In this document: positions 11,375-23,000 of the stretch, piece after piece
Layout: each line of letters begins with the position of its first letter
Position numbering within the stretch: the stretch's first letter is position 1
From: Bugula neritina
Taxonomy: Eukaryota; Bryozoa; Gymnolaemata; Cheilostomatida; Bugulidae
DNA length: 64,000 nucleotides
Direction of reading: 5' to 3'
Assembly (NCBI GenBank): GCA_964035545.1
Contig: OZ037767.1
Location: forward strand, 24,075,128-24,139,127
Notes under the pieces: generated by a model
Told to the model about the DNA's origin: nothing
The model's input: only the letters and a program-made list of their open reading frames with translations
Databases searched by the model: none
Made by a program: the position numbers and the translations under genes

Positions 11375-13987
11375 ACACTACTTTGAATGAGCAGCGTTTT
11401 CAGCAGTATCTGTGATATATCTAATTTTATTGGCTTAGCCCCATACTTGGTGTTATTAACTTAAGTTGTCTAATAGTTATGGTAATAATGTAACCAGGTA
11501 AGATTAGAATATGTAGTGGGGCAGTTCCAGGCATAGAGCCACTAATTACCATTGTTATACAATTTGTACCACAAAATTTGAATTTAGTTCATCAATCTAT
11601 CAATATAATTTATTTTTCCTTTTGGGAAATTTGAAGTTGAATATACAATCTTTTGATACATTCAGTTGGTCAAGTTTTAGTAGTAGTTTCAGTAGTACCA
11701 TTTTAATCATAGTTATGCTATGCTTTTTAGAATTCAACTCTATAACCATGTTTTGTGATGTTATTACTTGTAGGCTTTTTAAATATAGCTCTGTCCAATA
11801 ATAACACCCGATACTTTTATTGCTGCTCTACGTGTTTTTATTGCAACACTATCTGCATATTTTCAATAGCTGTAGTAGGTAATACATCCTGGGAGTCACG
11901 TGACCTTTTAGCACCCACAAGAATATAGCATCAATTATTGTTTTATTTTATAAAAAAAAACTTTTGATAACAATATAACATTTTGTAAAATAGTATTATT
12001 AGCCAAAAATACTTGAAGCTAATCTCATTCAGTGCGGGTGGTATTTCGTTAGCATAAAACATCCCTTTGATAATTTATTTGATAATTGGTGTTTGCTGCT
12101 AGAGGCAAGGGACTATGTACATCCAGTGTTCACTACATTTAACATGGTTAAAATATGTTTAACGAATAATTATTTAGAAAATATTTCTTTCTAATGAGCT
12201 GCGTGTGTATTTTATAAAAATATTTGATAAACAAGGTTAAAGAAGTAAGAAATTAGACTAGCAGTAAAGAAAACCCATTTAAATTTCCAATCTAATTTGA
12301 ACCATCCATCATTTAAGTCAACACTGCTGTCAGTTATATCAAACCAGAGCAACTCTCAAGTCCAACTTGTCACTTAAGAAGCAAGTTTACAAAATGAAAT
12401 GTCAAAATTCTTGCTTTCCGTGTACAAAGATAACAGAAAACAAGAGAATTGGTAGATCATTGATGTAAAGATGCCAGTTGCACTGCTTTAAGCTTGTTTA
12501 ACAAATAAGGCCTTCCACAGAAGGCATCTTGAATAAATAAAAAGCTACAGCAAGGGGTGTGAGAACCCCTTGCTGCAGCTTCATTTTGATTGAGTAAAAT
12601 TCGAAACAACAGTTAAGTAATATGAAGAGACCTCAGAACTTAATAGCTTCTTACCTGCAATGAACATACTGCACCAATCATGAATAGTTATACAAATCAA
12701 TAGCCAATCATAAATGAGTTGGTCATGAATGATTGTACCAGCCAACCAGACTGCATAGAGTCTGAAGAGATGGTTGCTAACGTTCTGGTATCTAATCATA
12801 TTAATTCAACTGATGTAACGCATTTAATACTCATTCAAATCGAAACGAAAGCTGGAGGTGAGGGAGCGGTAAACACATTGTAATATAAACCCTGTCAGTC
12901 TCCAACATGTCAGGCTGACAAACTAGCCAATCAAAACAAAGTAGATTGCATGCTGCAAGACAGTTGGTAGAAACTGATCGGGCAGCCATTCAATACAGCA
13001 GAGTTTGTGATGGCGAGTTGTAAAGGTTAATATAGAATTGTGTTTGCAGCACCACATACCCCCTATCACCCTAGATCAATCGGCGACTAACGCAAGTTGC
13101 AGATTGACGCAGGGCAGGAGTGAAATACTGCATTTGACCTTGACCCAAGAGCATACAAGCCCCAGCTCCAACATGTCAGCTGGAGAGGCTAGCCATATCA
13201 CCCTAACTAACATTAAGGTTGTTGGCGTGACATGGAGCAAGCTACACTAGTACACTCTCGTTCAGCAATGAATATTACACTCCTTCTAACATTACCAGCA
13301 ATAGGGCTGGGCTGATTAAATAAAAATAATACTATATATATACATAACATAAAAAGTAGCTTTCAGCAGTAACTAATATAATTTAAATACAGAACTTTGA
13401 GCATTAGCAACCAAACCTCACAGGAGGGTGAAGTTGACTGAGTGGGGGACCTAAACAGGCCAGCCCAACATTGACGATGGTTTTCATTGTCTGTAAACTA
13501 TTCTACTCTGCCAGTAAACGGCTTCAATAAATATAATATATGTGTTGTATTTCATTGCATCAACGTCTTAACTAGAATGGTATGTACACTCAACATTGTC
13601 TCTACTATATACAGAGTAATGAACACTGGTTATGGGGCATCAACCCATACACTGAATGAGATTAGCCTAAAGCATAGGCTATCAAGCAAACCCCTTAGTG
13701 CATCATGTGAATTTGTACAGAGCTCATAGAGCTTGTGTAACGTGACTCTACAGTGCAGTGAGCCAACACTACACTGGTTAGACAACTCCTAACAGTGGTA
13801 GATCATGAAACACTGGTGATTGTCAATTCACATAAGCTAATACCACTCAACTTAATAAAAACAGACTAGAACAAGTGTCAACTAAACTTCACAATCACAA
13901 TGCTTCCGTGCAAAGAACTCTTTTAACCACTGTGACCATTCAGTGCTATTTCCAGTAAAATCAGATAACTTAAAATGGTACTAAAAC
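11375..13987. other. Convergent intergenic/3' UTR region between NPHP4 and MYPT
   Basis: No coding exon was recognised on either strand. The stretch must hold the 3' UTRs of NPHP4 (from the left) and of the MYPT gene (from the right). TTTATT, which reads as a minus-strand AATAAA, occurs near 11613 and 11947. A plus-strand AATAAATAAA is near 12531, just before a strong hairpin. The ORFs at 13038-13250 and 13487-13729 lack family resemblance and splice-supported partners. Confidence 0.6.
12542..12581. other. Strong 17-bp stem-loop in the NPHP4/MYPT intergenic region
   Basis: The arm AAGCTACAGCAAGGGGT (12542-12558) pairs with ACCCCTTGCTGCAGCTT (12565-12581) with one mismatch and a 6-base loop GTGAGA. 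It directly follows a GAATAAATAAA sequence. It is too short for a typical microRNA precursor, and no function is assigned. Confidence 0.75.
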
Positions 13988-14074
13988 TTATTTGCTTAAT
14001 TTAGATATGACTCTAATAAGTGCTCCATTTTCTTCCTTTAATCGAGTATTATCTTGTTTCACGAGTTCCATTTT
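13988..14074 (-). CDS. PPP1R12A: MYPT alternative last exon B (canonical leucine-zipper end)
   Basis: The acceptor is TGTTTGTAG|AAA and the exon is phase 0. It encodes 28 residues ending KEENGALIRVISKLSK, then TAA at 13988-13990. This is almost the exact C-terminus recalled for vertebrate MYPT1 (DENGALIRVISKLSK), so it is the conserved zipper-positive end. Leucines fall at positions 12, 19 and 26 of the exon product. Joining exon 15111-15161 directly to this exon skips exon A. Confidence 0.93.
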   Translation of the reverse strand, partial: KMELVKQDNTRLKEENGALIRVISKLSK

Positions 14075-17000
14075 CTACAAACAACACAGAGATATGTACA
14101 GTTGATCACCTCACACACATTACGAACTGTATGCAAGCATGAAAAACAGAGTGGTAAATGAAGGTAGCCTCAGAACGTCCCATCGTCAGCACCTACGATG
14201 TTAGAGTCAGCATGTTGCCGTGATTTAACCGGAATAAACTCTATGCTAGCCACACAGACATATTTAGAATATTGCGATCAACCCTCACTAGTTTGATAAA
14301 AACCTCATCATAAGAGTACAAAACCATAAGTAACTGTACAACAATGAGCTAAAACGAGGAGGAAATAACTTCCATCAACAAAAAACAACCGCTTGAAACA
14401 CTCCAGAAATCCCAAGCATGTACGAAGCAAAACTAAGAAGAGCATCCCAAAGCTCAGAAGACAGCCATGAGAAACCCAAACAGTAAAAGCAAACAGCAGC
14501 CCCAACAAAAGGCAAGTGACGAAGTGGCCATCCAACAAGAACATATCTAAAATAAAACACCGAAAACAAGAACAGACTACATGCGAGAAGCCCCTCTACT
14601 TGGAACACACACCGAACTGATATAAACACCACAGACTCCGGTGAGTGCATGCACCACGACTAATGTGTCTCAGCACCAACCCTTACCTAGTCAGAGGAAG
14701 AGAGTTTAGCTACAACCCTAGTAAGAGCTCTATTCTCTTCTCTGAGCTTCTCATTCTCAGCCTCACACACTGAGTATTTCTACAACATTTACAGGACTAC
14801 TAACTCGGCACACGACTTGCCAAGTCAACATCAATCAACAGACTGCTAGGGGGCGTGGCAATGGACCAACGGCTGAACAGACAGACAGATGCTGGACTGA
14901 AGGCAGATCACCTCTCCACATGTTCATCTCATTGCATTACGAAGTGTCGAGCATATTTTATAGCTGATGTAGAAAACACTTGTTCGTGTAGAATTTTTCT
15001 TTGTAAAAAGAAATTGCAAGTTTCAAGTAAGATATGATGATTAATATACATGAACATATAATGTTGCTACTGTATGTGCACAGCCCTGATCTCTAGTAGA
15101 TTATACTCACTTTAACTTCCTCCTCCAGCTCCGAGACTCTTCTTTCTAAAGCTCGTTTCTCCTAAAACAGACCACAGAGCAGTGTATGACTTACAGCTAA
15201 CAATACTAACTACAGTGATGTCATGCATGGGAAGATAACACCTCTTTGAAGGTATAATAGTTACAGCGAAGTAATAGCATCAATTAGATGAAAAATAAAA
15301 TGAAAGATGTGTTACAAAAGTGGGCAATTCCAACTACGACTGCAGTTGTTACCACACAGCTGTAGAAGTATAATCAGGAGGAACTGTAGATTGGTTAGAA
15401 GCATTAGAACTGTGATACTGCGTATTATAATAGCATCGGATGCACACAACAGTTTGAGGAAGTTAATTGTGAGTGAGCCACGCCCAACACATCACCTATT
15501 CAAAGCGAACTTACGTCTAAGTCAAAACTATCCGTGTCCTATATGAGAGAGGCATGCAATTAGTATTCTAACTTAATTTAAGTTTGCCAACTGTTTTCGG
15601 AGTTGTGTATGCATAGAAATTGTGCTATACAAGTATAACAAGCTGTACAAGGGGCGTAAGCTATAATTGTGTATGATATACTGTGTTATTGAGAGTATAT
15701 ATAACGTTGCTACAGCATATTATTACCATCATAGTGTATTATTATTTTAGGCCAACATTGTATAAACTTTGCAATCAACTTGTCTCTCAGTGATTAGTAA
15801 AAGCAGCTGCAACAGACAGCTCTCACACTGTATCATAACATGATTTTATATTTCACTTTCTCAATTCCCTTTCTAGAATAAATGCCATCATCTCATCACA
15901 CATGAGGGTTATCTCCCTTTATTTTATATTGCTTTACATTTCAAAGCAACACCAATGTACAGTACAACCCAACAACATGTAATAGAACGCTATGCTGTAT
16001 ATAGTCAACAATCAACACCCAATGAAATGTATACCTTTTCTTACTGCACCTACTGCTCCACATCATGACGCAATAACCATGTCCTAACAGGTGGATAGAA
16101 GGAGGGGGGATAGAGTAGACTTACCCTCTTTTCTGAGAGAGACTCAGTGGTACTGCCACCTCTACTTCTACTGATACTACTACTAGATCTGGCCGTCTCT
16201 AACTCAGACTGCAACGACTTCACTTGACTTTTCAGCTTCTCATTCTCTGTCTTGCACTCCTCAAACAGCTACACCAGAAAAACAAGCTGCTATAGCATTG
16301 ACAGCGTAGATGTTATATAGAGGACAGTGTAGATATTATATAGATGACAGTGTAGATATTACATAGATAACAGTGTAGATATTATATAGATAACAGTGTA
16401 GATATTATATAGATAACAGTGTAGATATTATATAGATGACAGTGTAGATATTATATAGATAACAGTGTAGATATTATATAGATAACAGTGTAGATATTAT
16501 ATAGAGGACAGTGTAGATGTTATATAGACGACAGTGTACACATTATAAAGTCCTACCACCAAACATTATCATAGTTAAACATTTTGACTTACAGTATTAC
16601 TTAAAAAAATATGTTACCTTTTTATAATCAACATCTGAGTTGGGTTCAAGAGCGGTCCCGGTAGACGGGGGCCTCCTATACCGTCCCGTGTATGATGACC
16701 TGTCCCCCTTATCCCCAGTTCCACCAGAAGACATCTGTGACGGAACGTCTGAGGCTGAGCCATACCTCCGGCTGGTGAACGGTCGGGAAGAATTCTACAA
16801 AACCCAGACACCATGTAAACTACTATGTAGATGCACATGTACCACATAATGTACCTGCACACATGTATACACACACCTACACACATGTATGTATTATTGT
16901 GCACACACAAGTTATGCTACATACACACATAACCTCACATGTAACACCACCATGTATGCACACTGGACAGTCAAATGACCAAGTAGATCTTAGTTGATCA

Positions 17001-20000
17001 CAGAATATAATGGTTAGAAGATCACTTTAAAGTAAAGGTGTGTAGGAAGATGCAGTGAAGCTAATTGTGACAGGATCAGCTAGTCACAGCTAATGGGTGG
17101 TGGAGAACCCTCCCCACCTCAACAATTGTTAGAATTTGTACTAATATGAAATTTTACAACACCCTAACACAATTCTGCACATCGTAAGCCATGCTATGTT
17201 AGTATAGCGGAGATACATTTCAATAAAGATAAAAATCAGTGCTTCTAAATTTCTCTTGTGTTTTGCTTTAGTTATCTTCAACAATGTGTGTTTATTGTAC
17301 AACCGGCTGGTACTTTCCATCATTTTCATACACTCACTGAGTATAGTATTACATTATTTCAATTATGCTTTTACATTGAACAGAAACTTGCATGTAAAGT
17401 GATTTTCTTCTTGAACTATTTTAATGGTTAGTCTATTTCAAATATGAAGTTACTAGCGTGATGTAGCAGGTGACAGCTGTGGATACAGTTTGCTATGTAG
17501 ACTACAACATAATAGGCTACACCTTTCCTATTACTTGACCTATGTGCACACACTCTGCATTATAGTACAGAGCATACCCTGCACAACATACTAACACAGC
17601 TATAGATGCATTAGTTATTAGTGTACAAGACTGCTGAAGCACATAAACAGCATTTTCTTACCTAATTAGGAAACTAATTAGACATTCAATACTATCCGAG
17701 AAGTAAGGACTGTATTAATTCCTACTAATATACCTGCAGCTTGGTATTCTATATAGGTGTATCACCTTTAACATTTGCATACACTAGTGAATGGGGCTAC
17801 CAAAGAAGGTTCACAATTCTACATCTTCACATGGGCAAAACTCATAGTACTTGGAAAACCTTTCAACGATGCATACCTCCCCCTATAGCTAATAGAGCAA
17901 CAAATTTGCATCTGAATCAGGTTACAAAAACATAGCTGAGAGCAATAAAGGAAGTGAGTACAACTAAACTGTGTGCAAATAGCTCACAGCCCAGAGTTGA
18001 GGGAAGAGATATATTATTGCAACTGCCCCCAGGATGGCCTCAACAACCAGTACTTAGTCACAACCTTATCACAGAGAGTGAGTAAGCAACAATTATTGTG
18101 GAGGTAAACCTTACATTGTCGTTACTTCGAGTAGCACTGGCTCCGCTAGCACCACTGAGAGCGCTGACGCCACTGGCGCTGCTGCCTATACTAGATATGC
18201 TGCTTACACTTCCAGACCTCTGTGAAGGAGACAGACCAGAAGAGTAGTGAGTTGGTGAATAGTTTGAGTTGTACGAAGAACCATAGCCTGAACTCCCACC
18301 GGAGTAAGGCGAGTATGACGAAGAGTAACGGGAGGGAGAGGCACGCTCCTTTCCCGAATAAGGGGTAGTTAGAGAATTAGGTGATGTATAACGCCCACTG
18401 TAATACGACATGTTGCAGGCCTTCGAAACTGAGTATCTGTCCAAATCTGTAGGTAGTTCAGTCAGCAGTTGCTGATGTAATCCGGAGAGACTTGATGTAA
18501 CAACACAAACTTGGTCTTTAAACTTCTTAGTTGAAAATGAAAACAGCTTTATCTAAGCAATGCAAACCAAAGGACTAGCAAAGAGTTACTGAGATGATGC
18601 AGCGCTTGAAGTACTTCCAATAAAGTGTTAGTAGGAGATCCTTATGAGAGATAAGATGAGCAATGGGAATATATATTGCGAGAACAACTTAGCAACTAGC
18701 CAATGAAAGTGAAGCTACAAAACAACTAGCGAATGAGAGGGAAGGTAAACAACAACTAGCAAATAGGAGAGGAATTACATTCCAATAGCACATGATGTAA
18801 ATAATGTTTCTTATCTGAAGGCTTGGTTAAGTGCAGTTTCAACATCTCGATAGAGTACTTTTACACAAGAGATTTGACATTTGCAATATGAGACAAAGAA
18901 GTTGGTACGGCAAAGGTTTGAAAGAGTAAATACATTTCACAGAAGCAGCCACTGAACAAGTAACATAACTACGAACAAATGTGCAGTACACTTGCCTTGA
19001 CTATAGTAACTTCATACTAAATTTCCAACAGCTAACTCTTGTAAAAAGGAGGTAAAAAGATGGCCACAACTCCATTTAACCCAATAAAGGTTGTACGCAG
19101 TACACAGTAAGGGATATGCAGCTCAATTAATAACATTGCCACACAGAAAGTGCATACTAAAGATTAGCAGTGCTGCTAATTACTAACAGTTAATTATTTA
19201 TATCTAGTAATGAAGATTGCAGTTTGCATTGAGCTAGCATTTCCACACTGAAACTACTACAGAAACACTGACTGAAGTCACTGAATATAGGCTTTAGAGT
19301 CTAAATATACACTAGAGTAGTAAAATAATTCATATATATATATTCAGTGATCAGGGAATTAAGTTTACAGAGAAAACATCTTCTTCCTGCTAAGTAGAAA
19401 CAAGTCAGCCTTGCAGTTAGTTAGTTCCTATATGCACAACTATCTCTACAGGACCATTCTTAAAGCACGCAGGCAGCAGCTGGTAGACTATATTGGCAGC
19501 AGACAGAAACCAAACTGTCAACTTGGGATATACAAGTAGTGAGCATGCTCAGACAGACAACTGCTGCAGCAGTAGACAGGAATGGAAGCAGCTTTTCCAT
19601 GAGTCAGTCAGACTGTAGGTTGATGTTCTCACAAACATAATAGAAAGTCAAATTAAACTACGTTGCACAATACACATACCCTAATGTTAATCACTCGAGC
19701 TATGTATTATATACAATAGAAGGAAGGTCTAATAGTTGCAGAAATAAATTGACTGTAGTCTAGTGCATAAACTAGTCCTTAGCTAAAACTGGGGGGAAGG
19801 GGGTGTAGTCTATCTCCCGATTGAAGATACCTAACACCTTGGCTATTTAGTGAGAAACATTACTATGTTTATGACTTCATATATTTAGATAAGAATATGT
19901 TGTAAGACATCATGAATATGCACATATCAGACACTTAACACACCCACTGATTCACACAGTATAATATACTGCTGTATAACAGTTACATTGGAATAATTAG

Positions 20001-23000
20001 TGAATTCCATCAACATAATATAAGTGAGTTATTTACAATCTACCCAAGGCATCACCAGCTCCATATTTACCATGTTTAGCCGAATGTTCTTTCTCTATAC
20101 GTTACAGTGTTATTTGTTTGATATTTACATCACAGTGCTTACAAGTGTTGGGGTGGAAGAGGTAGCTTAGTCCTTTGTCTTGTAATATTTGCATAAACAA
20201 AGGTGGGGCAACTCTAAATTTTATAGTAGTTCTATTAACACACACATTATAGTAGTTATGTTAACACACACACGCACACACATACACTGTAGTTGTTCTA
20301 GTAACTCACCCAGCCTGTGGTCAACATATTTGAGCTGTCAGTAGAAGTGCTGCTTGTATCCTCATTGTTTGCTGCCTCCGAAGTATCACAATCTTTGTCA
20401 TCGTCATTCTTATCCAAATCATTCTACATGAAATATGAGAAGTCAAGGGAGTTAAAAGAGTTAACAAGTCAAGCCCCAGTCAAGAGAGACAACTTCAGTA
20501 AACAGGTCATAGTGTACAGGAAAGAGTGAATAGAGAGGAGTTGGTGGCCGTCAATGTCATCTTGAGGCACATTCTTAGTCACGAAGATAGAAAACAAAAC
20601 GAAAACAACAAAACGTTTAAAGTGACAAACTATTTACCTGAAAATTATTGTTGTGAATATTCGTGTTAGCATCCTATCAACAAAATTCAAACACATCTGA
20701 TTTTACTTACACAAATATTGTGTTCTACGAAGTTGGCGAAGTAGACGAAAAGTGTTTACAGTATATTGATCGTATAATACTTTGCTGGGACTAGAGTTTA
20801 GATACAATTATAGAAATAAACAGTTAGCACCATACAAATTAAAAAATTCTACCAAAAATATTGTGTCCCATATACACTAGAGTTTGTACTCTAGACTCTA
20901 GAGCATTGGTACATAGTTCATAGGTCATACACATCTTTACTCCATAAACAAATAGCCAATGTTGGAGCATTCATCGCTCAAGCAATTATGTGACAGAAAT
21001 ACTGAAGACACCAAACCTTTACCTCATCAAAATGAATAACTCCCGTCGAACGTCGCTCCCGGCGGTTTCGCCGACTTCTTAGATTTCTAGATTTATTTCT
21101 CTCGCCACTTTCATCGTCTTCCTTCTGCTTGCTGTCCTCCACTCCCTCTGAAGGAACAAAATGTTTGACTTACCACATGGTATTCACATAATGGTTGAAA
21201 TACACATATTTTAGGTTCAACCAAGTCCAGAAGTGCTGGCAAATATATACTGTGACTGGTCCACATGGCATACATAAAGTCAGTAGTAGAGCCTCAAAGC
21301 TGTCCCAGGAGACTCATACATTATTATGACAATAATCTTGTGTAACCGAAAGTTTTTAATGAGATTATTGCAAATCTTTGAGACTGTCACTCTAGCACGG
21401 CTAGAAAGAGCAGTTATATAATAGTGAGCAGACACTTCCACAGCTGCATGATCCCGCATATATTGAACTTCTATATTCCAACAAAATAGGCGGCAACTTG
21501 AAATATCACAAGGGCAGTTAGGTAACACAACTCCTGTCTGTGGTGACATACTAGCTCAAACAGGTATTGATTTCACCAGAAGAACAAACTTGATCACCAG
21601 ACTTGATAAATAAGACAGCAACATTAAAAAAATATATACCCTTTCTTTCAACACCATTTCTGTCGCTGTTTCTCCAGCTGTACCGCTGCCTTTCTGGTCT
21701 ATCTTCTGTAATCTCGGTGCTGTTTCTTGAGTAACGGGGTGCTAAAAATAGAATTCCATTGGACTGTCATATCTCATGCTAAACCAACATTTTCAGACAA
21801 TATTGAAAAACTTCAACATACACCTGAGCATAGAACGTTGTTAAAACACGAAAATTGGTTAGGAAATTCCACTTGCTAATTACTGAATCAATAGTATAAT
21901 AACCTGAAGAGGCCAGTGTATCGGGTATAGAAGAAGACGAGTTGTTTGCTGAAATAATGGTGTCTCTAGCTTTACGAAATGATGACCTGGTCCCTTCATC
22001 CTGCAACATAACGGCAGCAATGATCAACTAAGTATAGCAGAAGACAAAGTAGACTTGCAGAAGGTAGAATAGAGTTGCAGAAGGACAAGTAGCATAGCAT
22101 AATCTTAGAGGTGCGATTGTAGAGTTGCAGATGAGAATAGAATTTCAGAAGACAAGTAGACAAGCACCTGACAAGTCATGCTGCAAAAGGAGAGAAAGAG
22201 AGGACAACTACGAGTATTGAAGTAAGTTGAGCTCCAGCAAGTATAGCATAAAAACAGTATGAACAACAGCGAAGTTCAGTGGCATAAAAATAGATAGCAA
22301 AAGATGTTTAGAGTTTCAGAAGATAGTAGAATAGTTGCAAAAGACAAATAGAGTTGCAGAAGGTAGAGTAAGGGTAGACACTACCCAGGTTTGTGCTATT
22401 ATACTATTTGCTGCCATATATTAGTACACTTAGTAAGAAATTAACCAGAAATACTTATACTATAAATTGGCACTACTTTTACAAGTTTCAATAACATCAA
22501 CTGAATCTAATAATTGATTCCGATATGCCAAAAAATATATAACTTCCATGAATAACATGTTATTTCCTAAGACAGCATTTGCATTGTGATATATACCAGC
22601 AGACAATTCAGGTATGAGATACCGAGTTATTACTTTATAGCTCAATGTTACATGACGACAAAATAACACGTCAGCAAAGTTAAACTCTTGCAGCACCAAC
22701 TTGCTTAGCAGCGTGGTGTCAGCACCTACCAGGCTGACCTAAAAAAGTCTAACTGTGGGCTTACTATGAGAGAATCGCTAGATGCAGCACAAAGTTTGGG
22801 GTCACTGAGTGTAGCATTTCAGTATCTAAACTCCATCCAAACTCAAGATTTCCCCCCCCCATCCACTGCACTCAGCGACAACCAACTTTTCGCTGCTTCA
22901 AGCGGTTTCCTTACTAAGAGATCATTTTACACTGCTAAGCAAGTTGGTGCAGCGAAAGTTCAAACACCACCTCAGGCAGTTATTTTCTTTATCTACCGTA

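Noticed and set aside
14308-14650. Two overlapping hydrophobic minus-strand ORFs between the two MYPT last exons
   Set aside because: They are low-complexity Leu/Phe-rich translations in different frames with no start context or family resemblance. They lie in the intron between exons A and B.
16300-16552. Regular repeat resembling a CRISPR array
   Set aside because: The units are contiguous 23-bp tandem copies without spacers, inside an animal intron.
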